From assembly GCA_958496175.1 (NCBI GenBank), contig OY292275.1:10044001-10108000 (forward strand): a DNA stretch of 64,000 nt, in the 5' to 3' direction. This document shows, piece after piece, positions 36,876 through 49,079 of this stretch. Made by a program: the position numbers and the translations under genes. This DNA is from Sisyra terminalis (taxonomy: Eukaryota; Arthropoda; Insecta; Neuroptera; Sisyridae). Position 1 is the stretch's first letter; each line of letters begins with the position of its first letter. Under the pieces are notes generated by a model, which was not told the origin of the DNA, did not search any database, and worked only from the letters and a program-made list of their open reading frames with translations.

Positions 36876-39320
36876 GCTTATAGTATGATGCATTTGCGAA
36901 GAATATGTAAAATATATTTCAAAAATATCAAAAATTGAATAAGAGAAAATTTTCATTATTTTTAAACTATCATAAAAAACACGTTATCCTTCTTTTCGGA
37001 TACCTTATTTGATCATAAAGCTTGTTAATACATAGATTAAGAAATTTTATGATGTCAACCTATGAACCATCACCAACATACATTTAAACCCTGAAAAACC
37101 ACTGTTGAAGTTTAAGCGGAATATTTTTACAAAATGCCTGTTTTATATCTTTTTTTTTCGTGTAATAAATTCAATCTGACACTTTCGTAAAGACTCAAAC
37201 TTTATCGAGTTTGTAGTTTTAGTTATAATGATATAAAGTAAGAATTTTTAATGCTACAAACGTGTCCTTTATGTATGCTCATACAAGAGATATTGTTACT
37301 GATAAAAAATAATTCATTTCATTAATTTACGCGTATCACGCAAAATCCGTCGGAAATACCAAAAATTTTAACTTTTTTAGTTCTTCGATTAAGGATTCCC
37401 AAAATATTTTAAAACAATTTACAAGCGTTGTTATAATGAGGCTCCATGTTACCTACACTTATCATTAAATAAAAACGTTTACAATCAAAATATACGAAAG
37501 ATTAAATAAGAATAAAGAATTTTGTTAAATCCTGCATTGCATTATTAATTGAGTATGAAAACTTATAAACGTATAGAAAGTATTCAACAAGTGACAAATG
37601 ACGAATATTTTGGACGAAAAAGATAAAACTTTTTCACTGCTATATGGTGAATTCTGGTTACAACCTGTAGCAGTTGAAAATTGGAAACAATGAAGTATGG
37701 GAGATAATATAAAAAAAAATCTACAGTTACAAGTATTTCGTTTGCGAATTTATTTTAAAAAAAAATATCCTTTAAGTACAATTTAGAATTGAAGTTCCTA
37801 GAAAATTTTCTTTTCATTAAAAGACATAAAAACAAACATTGATGGTTGTACTTTTATGGTAAAAACCGTATAAAGACGGATGCGATTAAAAACATATTTA
37901 ATATTCCAAGAGTCTTACAAAGATGTGAGAAGCTTATTTTATTTCTTTTAAAGTTCCGTAAAGCTCTTTTATTTTAAATTAAATAATCCATTTTTGTAAA
38001 CATACCACATACAATTGAATTTGAAGATAATGAAACTTATTGTCTTATATTCTTTTAGTCTGCACATTTGGTTTTGCAATTGTCTCAAAAGATTTGCTCG
38101 CGAAATGGAACAAAGCCCGTCTGTAGTAAACGAATTAAAAATAGATCAATTCAATTCTTTTGTTTCTTGATCCCAAGATATATTCTGCATATTTAAGATA
38201 CTTTCGTAACCATTTATAAATTGTAGTAAATACTACAGAACTATTAAATGTGGTAGGTTTAATTAATAGAAATTTTCGATTTTCAGGAACTAGGACGATG
38301 AAAATTGCAAACATAATGGAAAATGTATGGAATTTACGGCATTTCATCAATGCTTTGTCGAATTCATCAGGTTAATTTGATTTGTTGTTTAACTTTGAAA
38401 ATATTCAAATATTTGTAAATGTATATATATGAACCCAAAAATGTAATCAATTTAAATAATATTCAAATTACATATTTTGGAAATGAAATCAGTCATAAAA
38501 TTTAGGAAATTAAGATTTTTCTTTTCTTTCTTTCTGCTTAGTGAAACACTGAAGTTATGCAGAGAAAGTACTTTTGTCAATATATTCTGAAGTACGTTCC
38601 GAAAACCATCTTGTCCTCTCGATTAAAAAGATACGAAATAAAATTAAAATAAGAAAATATTTTGGGAATAAAAAATTCAATATTTATAAATACTGAAGTC
38701 AGTCTAATAGTCAAATTTTTGAAGTCGAAAGAGTAAAGAAGTTAAACACGGCTAAAAAGATTTGATATATGAGCTTAAAGATTTACTCTATGTACGAATA
38801 TGTAGACTTAGGAGCATAATCCATCGAATTCGAGTTAATTTGGTTTATTTTCATTTATACTCTCCAAAAATGTATAATTTTTGATTGGAAGGTTTTTATA
38901 ATACACCTAATTAGGTTTGCTAAAATAATTTTCATTATCAGAACCTTTGTGGTCTTTTACAGGGTTAGACCCAAAAATTATGTGAAGATAAATATAAGTT
39001 AAAATCCTATACTTTCAAGAAATGAGCCACTACATCCAGAGATATTACAAATAAAATTAGAGTCAGCCACATAAAGGATAGTCATATCTGAATTTTAAGA
39101 AAGAAAGAGGCAAAAATTTAATTCTCGTCTTTAAAAATTCCAAACTTCAAAAATAATCTAGTCAGATGCAATGGAACCCTATCTAAGAATGGAAGTCTGA
39201 ATTAAGAAGATCTCATTCTATTAAGACCAAATACAACGTAGATTCTTTAGTCATTAAAAAGAATGAGAATGGAAATTTTAACTTATTGTTATTGACATTT
39301 TAGTCTCTTTGTAAGTAAAG
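36876..39320. other. AT-rich non-coding stretch
   Basis: No gene, repeat end or RNA feature recognised. A minus-strand frame at 38135-38350 has no motif. Confidence 0.5.
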
Positions 39321-39609
39321 ATATCATTATATATTTATTATTGATTCCAATCCTATAGCATATCTTCAATTTGTTGTAGTTCCGAGGATTTGAAGATCTT
39401 TTTTAAAAAAAATCATAATTTCGAGTACTTTTTGTTTATATTATTTATCAATAAATTGGTTGTATCCATATTTTACATAATTTTATTTATTTTTAGTAGG
39501 ATAGTGGACAAGAAAGGATGTAGATCCATGTACTAATTGTTAATTTTGCGACTAATTTTAGCGATTAATTTTAGTAATGTTTGAAGGATTCTGTACATGT
39601 GTGTGTATG

Positions 39610-39664
39610 ATTTTTGAAGCCTGATGAAGGTCTAATAAAAGACCGAAACATGTCGCAAAACTAA
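39610..39664 (+). ncRNA. Hammerhead-like motif, family 3, best copy
   Basis: The motif has CTGATGA 39621-39627, extra A, helix II GGTC/GACC with an 8-nt loop, GAAA 39645-39648, palindromic helix III ACATGT 39648-39653 and site base C 39654. Helix I pairs GC with GC next to the core. After an internal GAA loop, TTTT pairs with AAAA, the layout of a type I hammerhead with a loop in helix I. The extra A after CTGATGA is the only departure in the core. Confidence 0.55.
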
Positions 39665-39929
39665 TAATTAGTACATGGATCTACATCCTTTCTTATCCAC
39701 TATCCTACTAAAAATAAATAAAATTATATTATTAATTTTTTAAGTAAAGTGGACTCAAAGGATGTAATGCATATATTATTGTAATATATATATATATAAT
39801 TATAATATATACATAATTTTAATGTAAAAAAAAAAAATTATCAAAAATTTTAATATAAAATTTTTTTATGTATGTGTGTGATATGAAAAAAAATGTTTCT
39901 GTTATTGAGATGTATATTGTGTACTTCAT

Positions 39930-39982
39930 ATTAAGAAGCCTGATGAAGGTCAAATAAAGGACCAAAACGTCGCTAAATTAAT
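39930..39982 (+). ncRNA. Hammerhead-like motif, family 3, decayed copy
   Basis: The motif has CTGATGA 39940-39946, extra A, helix II GGTC/GACC, then AAAA (39964-39967) where GAAA is expected, helix III ACGT and site base C 39971. The lost G (G12 in hammerhead numbering) should abolish catalysis. Flanking sequence is homologous to the copy at 39610. Confidence 0.4.
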
Positions 39983-40369
39983 AATTAGTATATGGATTTA
40001 CATCCTTTAAGTCTACTTTCCTACTAAAAAATAAATAATATTATGTAAATTATGGACCCAACCAATTTATCGATCTTTTTATTTATTTTTTAATCCTTCA
40101 TTCATTGAACAGGCTGTATTAAATTCAAAAACTGGCGTTAATGAATGTTCATATTTTAAATAGAAATATCAGAGTTTAATTAGTTAATTAAAATCGATAT
40201 TAGTGAAATAATTTCCATATAAGTAAGCCAAGTACATTTTTCCTGTTCCATAATAGTTAAAATTTAATACGCCTCATCATTATTAAATCACAAATCTTTC
40301 TTTTTAATTGACAGAAAACATTCTTTGGTCTAAGTTAAATGATACTAACAATGTCTGAAGCCGTTTATT

Positions 40370-41000
40370 TTCTGCTTAACTTGTCTCAAGTATATCAACT
40401 ACGCGACGACCAGGCACATTCCAAATGTGCATGTGCATTAAATGCATATGTGCCTAACTAGCGAACTAGTCAACATAACTAAAAATCACAATCCACATTA
40501 TTCACTTGACATTCACATTTCGCGAAAAAAAAATGAAAATAAAACTGGCGTAATCTGGCGAAGGATTGCTCTAATTATAATGCAATTTTCGTTTGAATGT
40601 TTTGACACGTTTTAAGCCTTCCTGACATTCCGCGCAAACTCACGGCAACGCATTGTTTGATATTTCCCTATTAGTTTATATCACGTTTGTTTACGGCGAA
40701 AAATTTTAATGATTGAACAAAACGCAATATTCGTAACTATAACTCGGTTTATTTGTAGCAATAAACGTTATAAAACGAAATATGAAACATCTCTCCCCAT
40801 TGTGCGTGATCAATGAATTAAAGCTACTCCAATTAATTATTTAAAGTCAATGAATGTTGCCATAAATTATTATAATTTTTTTTTGCTCTTAAAACTTCGC
40901 TTGACATGAACACGGTTTTTTTTTTACGTTTTTATACAATGCGGATATTTTTTAATTATTTTAGTGCCTCGATGCAAAATTAGAATAGACACGCAAGTGT
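40370..41000. other. Less AT-rich, repeat-free block next to the minus-strand exon
   Basis: There are balanced patches at about 40390-40460 and 40610-40700 with no coding character. It would lie in the intron just downstream of the exon at 41033-41199 on the minus strand. A regulatory role is conjecture. Confidence 0.3.
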
Positions 41001-41032
41001 TTTTGTTAATAAAAAGTATTACAAAAGCTTAC

Positions 41033-41199
41033 CGATTTTGCAGGTTGTTGTTATTGGTGGCCGGCATGGGGGTGGGAATTCGCGGTGGTAAGACTGGAAT
41101 TGGTGTTGAACGCCGTTTGCCGGAGTTTGATCCCAAGCTGGCCAAAGCGCTCCTTTGTCGTGGCAATCGGTAAATGTTGGATTCATTATTCATATTGAC
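41033..41199 (-). CDS. Candidate internal or first coding exon of an unrecognised Ser/Pro/Asn-rich protein
   Basis: On the minus strand a pyrimidine-rich acceptor (TATTTAATTTTCAG) precedes 167 nt ending at a strong donor, AATCG|GTAAGC. One frame is open throughout: VNMNNESNIY, RLPRQRSALASLGSNSGKRR, STPIPVLPPRIPTPMPATNN, NNLQN. The exon ends two bases into a codon. Codons use many C/G third positions unlike the flanks. The ATG six bases in has A at -3, so it may be the start codon. The composition (basic, Ser/Pro-rich, Asn run) suggests a disordered part of an intracellular protein. I do not recognise the family. The plus strand of the same DNA is also open (LLLLVAGMGVGIRGGKTG) with weaker splice sites, and is the less likely reading. 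Confidence 0.6.
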
Positions 41200-43845
41200 C
41201 TGAAAATTAAATACTTTATTAAAATAACATTCCCAAAAAAATCAATTCTCTACCTAATACATGAGCACATATTGTATAAAACTTTTTACCATTTTTGAAA
41301 ATATTAAACCATAGTTACCTATTAAAAATGTTCGATATTTTAAAAAATCACAATCAAATTCTAAGTAACAATAATTACCTACATTATTAAGGGCAGACAT
41401 TTTAATTCATGAAGAGATTGCCTATGTATATCTTTAAAATTGCTTTTTTATTTTCAAAATTTTGTCTATTCGATACATCCTACACCTATCATTATTCCTA
41501 ACTAAGCACATTTTCTCTATTCTCCGATTAAAATTTTCCCTTGTTGATAAATGTTACTATCGAGGAAGTACCGACCTAAGAAACTGTAGATCTTTTTAAT
41601 GCTCACATATTTAGAAAGTAAAAAAACTTTTCATTAATTTTTAAGTCCAAATTTAAACTTTTTAATAATTTTAATCTGACCAAAAAATAATATCTTTCTA
41701 CAATGCAATCCTTAAACAGAAAAATCGGTTAAGGTAGGTATCCCTCAACTTGAGATTTAACCATAAATCCAATTCAAAACGCAATCATTTTTTTAACTTT
41801 ACGTTAAATTACTGTAAAATCACCAGTTTTTCATCTTGGGTGCAAACTTTGAAAAAAATAAGATCAATATTTGCTCTATCTATTTGGGAAAATATTCTAT
41901 ATTTTTTTTAGATCGGTATAGAAACTAAGCACTCATTATTTTGTAAAAATAATTTCAAATAATTATTTTGGCTTTTATTTTAATTTTTGATAAGAAAAAT
42001 AAACGTTTGTTTATTTTAAGCGAGCTTTTTATGATATATGGTATTCTTTTTTTTCAATTTGAGCATTCGTTTGAAAGTATTTATTAATTGAATTTTATGC
42101 AAAAATATTTGAATTTTTATCAAATGGTGTGACTGACTGGGACTGGTAGACTGACTTGGTTTTTGAGAATACGAGTTGACTTAAAAACTTGGATACTATT
42201 TGGTTATATATTTGGTTGGAAATTGTCGGATTTGAAGTTATGGCAAAGGGAAAATCAGTGGTATAGCTGCAGGCAAGCATTGTTTTCGAGCCCCTGGCAT
42301 TTGCTAGCCCTTTTAAAAATTAATTGTTTTGTTAATTATATATTTTTTTTATGCTTTCTGAGTATGAATAGATTCATGGAAAAATGGAAATTACCACTTC
42401 ATAATTCATAAAATGATTTATTTCTATTATATTATTAAAAAAAATATTAGTAAAATTTTTTAGTAAAAAAATATTTTTTCATTGTATAAACCGATGAATT
42501 ATTATATAAGTTTCCTATTTGAAATTGCTTATGAGTCTAAAAAAATTAGTAACCTCACTAGGGAGAGGAAATATAGTTGAAAAAATGTAAAGAACCGTCA
42601 GAAGTTTTCCATCAATAAACACATCAATACTTTCTCTAAAGAGTACCCCTTAAAAAAGTACAAAAAATGCCCCTAAAAGAGTAACACTTAATCAAAAGAT
42701 AGTTCTAAACTGTTAGGAATTTAAAAAAATGAAACAAAAAATTTGAGCCACCCAATTTAAAGAACTTGTCATTTTGCAGGGTTGTTTACTATGAAAAAAA
42801 TCCATGTTTTTTGACGATTACTTTGAGAGTTGCAAAAGGTGGAAAAATTCCAAAATCAACCCTTATCTTTAATTTACTTCAGAAGTGTTAAAAATAATAA
42901 ATAGACCTTCTTTTGTAAGGAAAGTTTGTAAAGGTTTGAAAATTGGAAAGTCTTCAAACAAGAACAGTCTTTAATCCCCATTGGTTAAAAAATTTAGTTA
43001 CTCTACGGTTATATCGAACCAATTCCCCGGAAAATAAAGGGACAAGATTAGATCCGATCGTGTGACTATATACAATTGCTGACGATTGTATTAAATATTT
43101 CTACTTTCAATACATTTTTATCAAATTATAACTGATAAGGGTCAATTTATAGATAAGAGTTAGTTCTTGGCCCTTTATTAATCTTCCAACTAATCAATCA
43201 AAACATCTGAAATTTTTATAACAAATAATCTATGACCAATTTTACTAAGGATAGTTTGATCCAAATATTTTTTCATTTCCCAAAACTACCAGCTCTTTCA
43301 AATTTACCCTTAATGTTATCTGGCTGTGTACTAAGGATATTTTGAGTATTTAAGCATAAGTTGAGAGATTTTACAATAGAATCAAAATTTCAAATATTTC
43401 AATGATTTTTTTTAATTTTACCTCCAATCAATATTCAAAATATTTTCACCTTTGGAAATACCGGAAATACCAAGACCCAATCGGTTTTATATTTTGGTTT
43501 TTAAGATGCATAACGTCTTTGACTATAAGTTATGAATTCTGAACTGTTACTTTTTTAATTCCGGTTGTTTGTTTCATAGTTTTCAAGGAATAAAAAAACA
43601 CCTAATCGCTATCTTAATTCTAAGAGCGTATTGATTTGGTGATAACCAACTAGAGCTTAGAAAAGATACATTATGATTATGACTAGGAGTATTACATATA
43701 TTTAAGGTTTACTTTTACTGATTTTCCATATACTTTCTTTGCTATTGTATACTTCACATAAAAATCAACTTTTCAAAAACATTTTAACTTCAAAGTGTTT
43801 AATTGATTTAGGCTTAGTTGAATAAAAACAAACTTTTTTAACAAA
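41200..43845. other. AT-rich non-coding stretch, probably intron
   Basis: No further exon could be identified on the minus strand upstream of 41199. The frames at 42095-42411 overlap on both strands, lack motifs and are rejected. Confidence 0.45.
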
Positions 43846-44104
43846 AAGAAATTATTTTTAACCAAAACTTTGAATTTTAAATTCTCAGATAAAGGCTTAA
43901 CAAGGGCCACCTATCGATGGAACATAAATTTCAACTAAGACGTCTCAAGTAAATTATGGAACATTATTTCATAAGGCTTAATAGCTTTAAGGTTAATCAA
44001 ATGATAAGAAATATATTGCAAGACGAAATAATTTTTATCAAAAATTAGAATTTTAAATTCTCAAATAAAGCCTAAACAAGGGTCACCTATCGATGGAACA
44101 TATT
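43846..44104. repeat. Direct duplication, 177-bp spacing
   Basis: The segment 43846-43928 is repeated at 44024-44104. They share GAATTTTAAATTCTCA(G/A)ATAAAG, AACAAGGG and CACCTATCGATGGAACAT. The copies differ by scattered substitutions. The origin is unknown. Confidence 0.85.
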
Positions 44105-44499
44105 GACAATAAACCTTTGTACATTTAGTAAATCAAATCAGTTCATTACATTCTAGCGTGCGTGTACTCATCAAAAGGATATATTATTTAATTAATTATT
44201 CTGTCATTCACATCACGTTTATTAGTCGAACAAAATTATTCATTTAATTAAGTATCATGAAACATTTTTCCTGTATAAATTGAAAAAAATAACAAAACTG
44301 CATTATTGCAATTTACTCTTTAATGTCTGAACTTCCTATCTAACAATCTATTCAGCAAAAACTTACAATCTCAAAAAAATGCACGCAAAGCCATGGAAAA
44401 AAGCACACAAAGAAAAACATGAAAATTTATTATAAAATATTGTAATTTTACACAACAAAAAATTATGGTTGCAATGGCAAGAGTTTTGATCACATGAGA

Positions 44500-46160
44500 A
44501 AAAGAGAAAGATTTTCCACGAAAGTCCAGCTTGACCGCTCAATCACTGTCACAAGCCCTTAAAGCTTAACGTGAACTCAAGCACCAATGTCATCTTAAAC
44601 ACGATTACCCACATAAAACTTTACACATAAACTTTTTACTAGTCATCCACGAATTATTTAAGGGTCGTTTTATCCTTGTGAACATTAATGAATTTATGAA
44701 AAGTTATGTTTAATAAAAAAAATACTCATTTAATTTAAATAAAAAAAAAATGTTTAAAATTTGACTTCAAAGCTTCTTTTTTAAAGTCGTAAAATAATTA
44801 CGTAAAAATAAAATCAAAAACGAAAATTTTACATGGAAGCATTTGGCTTGTCAGGCGTCATTGTCAGCTTTGTGAAAAGATTTCCCCATTACATTTTGAT
44901 CTTCCGGCATTTTGTTTCAACGTCACTTTAAAGCACCGAAAAGCCTCCGAGGTGGCTATCATCAGTTTTCCGTGGAAAACTGAAAGAAATATTTCACAAT
45001 AAAAACGATTTATAAAATTAAATTTCTTTGATAGACCATCGAGGTTTTATGATACTTGCTGACAAATTAACAAACTGTTGTTTTCACGAAGAAAAAAAGG
45101 CGCGAAAGCTTTACATAAATCTATAAACAAGAAGTTGAGTATTTAACATTCACATTTTCCGTGAGCGTAGATCTCTAAATAGAAATCCCGTTGCATTGTT
45201 TGAGAACCAATTATCCGTTTGTTTGTACACTACTCGGGACTCAAATAAGGGTGATTTAACCCCGCTATTTAACCCAACTACCCTAAAGCTCGCCTACAAC
45301 AAGATTGCATAAGGAATGCAACGCATTCGAATTTTTCGCAAATATTTATTAAAATTGTACATTCTTGTTTCTGCTTATTTCGCGTCGGATTTTATGTTTT
45401 CACATAAAGTTTTTTTTTTTGTTACAAACAGTTCAAAGGTTTCGTGTAGTAATAGATTAATTTCACCCAGGAAGATTATTTTGTAAAAAGATAAAAGAAA
45501 GATATTCATATTTATGGTTATTAAATTTCTTATTTTTAAGAGAATATCAAAGTTTATAATGCTCATATATTGGACTTTGGTACGTGCAGGAAAACAAAAC
45601 GAAAAGCTCCGTTTTACGAATAAAACTTTTGCACACATTTTCCAAAGTTTAAAATTTAAACGAAAGATGGCAGGTTAAATTTTTCTAGCGTTTTTTTTTT
45701 TCTACAGCTTTAAGGGGTACTTTTATTTATTTAACTTTGTTTATTTTTCTGTTCAGTAGGTGTATGAAGTGTTGATTAGTGGATCTCTCATTCTTTTTGT
45801 GTATCATAAGGAGAAAACATAAATTCACCAAGTCGTTATTAACAAAATATCTTCCAAGCGATTACATCGTAAGTACAGCGAATAAAGAAGCAAATGCCGA
45901 GATAAAACGAAAGACAGATAATAAAACTTACAAAGTTAATAAAGTTTGCCTCAAACTCGCATTTAGTCCGTTTCAAGACTAAATAACGGATCAGCCTTCT
46001 GTCGTATTCGTTGGAAGACGACAGATATTATTTTAGGTAGATCAAAGCCAACGATACGATACAAAGTGTGACAGAGATGTGAATACAAATAGACAAGATC
46101 TACATGGGAATATAGGGCCTGTTTGGCCAGAACAAATAAACAGTTTAATAGAGACGGAGA
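44500..46160. other. Less AT-rich, repeat-poor block upstream of the secreted-protein first exon
   Basis: Balanced patches occur at 44510-44640, 44840-44990, 45150-45330 and 45980-46130. It lies directly 5' of the promoter at 46168 and could hold its upstream control elements. The short frames at 45375-45638 and 45779-45982 have no motif. Confidence 0.3.
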
Positions 46161-46167
46161 ATCTCTT

Positions 46168-46205
46168 TATAAATGTTTGATTTCTCTCGACGGACGTAGT
46201 TCAAG
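46168..46205 (+). promoter_or_regulatory. TATA-box core promoter for the exon at 46247
   Basis: TATAAAT at 46168-46174 is followed 29 bases later by GTTCAAGT (around 46199-46206). Its TCA is an acceptable arthropod initiator, giving a predicted start near 46203. The spacing is normal for a TATA promoter, and the resulting leader is 44 nt. Confidence 0.5.
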
Positions 46206-46246
46206 TTTGATCGGAGAAAAGAAAATTACACACAAAAAGATAAGCT

Positions 46247-46298
46247 ATGAAAATTTCACCGGTTGTCTTATTACTTTTTGTAGCTTTGCAGCTTTACC
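46247..46298 (+). CDS. Candidate first coding exon of a secreted protein (signal peptide)
   Basis: ATG at 46247 (preceded by AAGCT) opens MKISPVVLLLFVALQLY, then one base of the next codon, then the donor C|GTAAGCC. A short basic start followed by ten or more hydrophobic residues is a textbook signal peptide. A first exon that stops inside or just after it, behind a TATA box and short leader, is common for small secreted insect proteins (cuticle, odorant-binding and similar families). Exon 2 must begin in phase 1; I found no convincing candidate in the remaining 17 kb, so the intron may be long. The gene family cannot be named from this exon alone. Confidence 0.55.
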
Positions 46299-46590
46299 GT
46301 AAGCCTTTTCCTCCTTCAAACAGAACTTGAAGTAATATAGAGTTGAAGTACAAAAATTGGAACTGTGAAAACTTAAGTTTATCGATTTTCTTGTAATCCG
46401 ACCCAGATTCTTATCAGAAATTAGAACTTATTATTGGAGTAATCTATTCCAGTAATATGCAATACCTGTGATATATTAAATATATCAAATGAAAGGAAAA
46501 CTGAACACATGGAAAAGTGGTAAACATTACGCTGAATTAAAAAGTTTTTTATCTTGGGAGTTTGGACTTCATAAATGAAAATGATAAATT
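46299..46590 (+). other. Start of the presumed first intron
   Basis: AT-rich sequence after the donor at 46299. No acceptor followed by an open phase-1 frame is seen here. Confidence 0.4.
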
Positions 46591-46592
46591 AT

Positions 46593-46643
46593 AAAAATTG
46601 CGACGTTTCGCAGGCTTTATTTCTGCTTCTTCAGGCAAACTAC
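46593..46643 (-). ncRNA. Hammerhead-like motif, family 4
   Basis: On the minus strand: CTGAAGA (46634-46628; position 7 is free in the CTGANGA core), extra A, helix II GCAG/CTGC, GAAA (46609-46606), palindromic helix III ACGT (46606-46603), site base C (46602). Helix I pairs TTGC before the core with GCAA after the site, four continuous pairs. It lies 0.3 kb from the repeat block at 46925. Confidence 0.5.
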
Positions 46644-46924
46644 AATATGAACAACAGATAGTAAACAAATCAATCCTCTAAACTAAACATAAGAAAATTA
46701 AATAAATAATAGTAGTTACATTTAAAGTTAACATCTTTGTCTTAAGTTTACATATTTAATAATTAATATACATCAAGACAGTTATTATTATAATATTACG
46801 CTGAATATAGTTAGGATTTTAGCTAGGAACAAGGAACAACAGTAGTCTTAATTTCCTCAATCAAAGTAAAATTTACAGTTCAAAACTTTAAGAATATGTT
46901 TTTTTATTAATTAGTTGGTATAGC

Positions 46925-47990
46925 AATAAATATTAATTCAATTCATGTTATAATAGATCTTTGAGGGTCTTAACGTAATATTCGATCATTGACAAGGCAA
47001 AAATGAACTATATAAAGTAGCTCCTATTTTTGGCTTATACATACACCCACTAATTTTAATAAAAATTTTCAATTTATTATGGTTCAAAGGATTTGAAGAG
47101 CTTTTTTATTTTTTGAAGAAATCAATTTTTTATTTCGCTTCGTTTTGCATATTAATGTATAAGGAGTCTTGTGTTCCTCAAACATTAATATTGTAATTTA
47201 TAATCGCTTGAAAAAGCAGTGATAAACTGCAAAAAAAATCCAAAAATCCTCAGAACCATAACATATTGAAGTCAAACTACAGGATTGGAATTAATAATAA
47301 ATATATAAGTGTTCATTCATCAATATAATGAAGTAGAATCAGGAGGAGCAAAAATTAACAATTAATTTACAAAGCGAAAGTGATTGTGAAATGAAAGTTA
47401 TAAAGGTTGTTTTAAAATTTAACTAAAATTCAATTTTTAGGTACCAAATTATTAATCAAAATTATTAATCAAACTTTGCATTGAAATATTAATTTAATTC
47501 ATTTTATAATAGATCTTTGATGGTCTTACCGCAATATCGATACCGCAATATCATTGCAAAGACAAAAATGAACTATATAAAGTTCTACTTTTGAATTATA
47601 CATACACATACACTTATCTATGTATAAATGTTTAATTTGTTTTGATTCCGAGAATTTGAGGAGCTTTTTAATTATTTTAAATAATCAACGTATTGTTTTA
47701 TTTGTTTGCAACGTTTCGTATATAAATGAATAAAGAATCTTGTGTTTTTTATACATTATTATTGTTATTTGTAATCGCTTGCAAAAGGAGTAATAAACTG
47801 CAAAAAAAGATCCTCAAATCTTTCCGGAGCCATAACAGATTGAAGTTGAACTACAGGATTGGAATTACTAATAGATTTATAAATGTTTATACATCAATAT
47901 AATGTAGAATAATAAGGAGAAACAAAAATTATTTATTAATTTAGGAAACTAAAGTGATTGTGAAATGAAATATTTATTAAAGTTGTCAAA
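46925..47990. repeat. Tandem pair of ~550-bp repeat units, each internally palindromic
   Basis: Unit 1 (about 46925-47422) and unit 2 (about 47471-47990) share TATAATAGATCTTTGA(G/T)GGTCTTA, AAAATGAACTATATAAAGT, TAATCGCTTG(A/C)AAAAG and GAACTACAGGATTGGAATTA-like blocks. Within each unit the AATTT.TTATGGTTC.AAGGATTTGA segment recurs in inverse (about 47067/47231 and 47629/47803). The same block occurs once at 39320-39415 beside hammerhead-like motifs. The units therefore look like parts of the same Penelope-like family. Confidence 0.75.
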
Positions 47991-49079
47991 AAATTTACCT
48001 AAGAAATTAATATTTAAGTTACCAAAGTAATGATCTAATGAAACTTAAGTATGCCACATGAACGAAGTCGTCTATATTGGCTAGTGTATACTCGTATAAT
48101 TTATAAATCTGACTTTTACATTTGTATATAATGTTTAACACAGAAAATGACCTTTTGCGGGGTTCTCTGATTATCAAAGTTTTCTTGCATTATCATTAAC
48201 TTTTTTTCTTTAACGTTGCATTAACCAATAGATTTTTTTTCACAATTGCAAAATAATTTTATATATGTGAGGCATATGATTGAATTTGGGATTCGTAGAT
48301 CTTTCATTTATCAAATTCGGAAAGTTTTCCAAAATACGGTTTTGTTTGTGAATTTTTGATTTTGGAAAAGCTTTATTGAAAGCTCTAAATTGCATTAGGC
48401 GTATTTTTTAATTTCGTTTGTTAAAATTCTTCGGGAAAAATTAACAAATATTTTTTATATTACACGGAAGTCTTGCAACAAATTATATCAACAGATTTCT
48501 GAAAAACTGGGAAATGAATGGCTAGTTATACGCAGAATATTTTAAGCAAATACTTTAATATTAGAAACGACAAATTCTTAGAAATCATCAATTGTTAAAG
48601 AAATATAAAGGATTCTTTATAAATATCTTTTTCCGGTCAATGTACTACGCTCAAAGTCTAAAGCTTTATAATCATTTAAATTGGGAACAAAAATGTTTCA
48701 CATAAATCTCAATTGGCAGTGTAGCACTAGAATTTCGGATTTGGAGAATTAAATAACATTTCACTTACTTGAATAAAATTATTATTATCTTGATTAATTA
48801 AGTATTATTTTAACTATCACTTAGAGATCATTGTCAACCTTAAAGTCTATAATATAAGCATTTATAATGCATTTAATATCTTAAAAAATAAAATAAATGC
48901 TAAATTATAAGGATATATTTTCTTCATAAACTTTTATCCAAGATATTTCCACCAATATTGATCCAAATTGTTGAGGTTTTTTAAAATTCCTTTACTTAGG
49001 ATATCCTTGAATATACGTGACTTTAAAAAAATCATACATTTAAACAAATTGGCAGAACCTTGAACTGGAATCTTTGAAT
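47991..49079. other. AT-rich non-coding stretch
   Basis: Nothing recognised. Confidence 0.5.

Larger units (their letters stand above)
39320..40075. mobile_element. Complex nested palindrome with two hammerhead-like motifs
   Basis: The arm TTTATTTTTAGTAGGATAGT...CAATTGTTAATTTTGCGAC (39477-39553) is repeated in inverse at 39652-39729. A more diverged unit repeats the pattern at 39735-40030. The outermost pieces (AATAAATTGGTTG at 39451, CAACCAATTTAT at 40059) also match in inverse, so the whole block folds. The left flank 39320-39415 is shared with the repeat at 46925-47990. Two hammerhead-like motifs point right. The structure fits tandem and inverted truncated Penelope-like copies. Confidence 0.6.

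Noticed and set aside
44940..44990. CTGATGA on the minus strand near 44960
   Set aside because: It is followed by a hairpin-like segment but no GAAA and no palindromic helix III.
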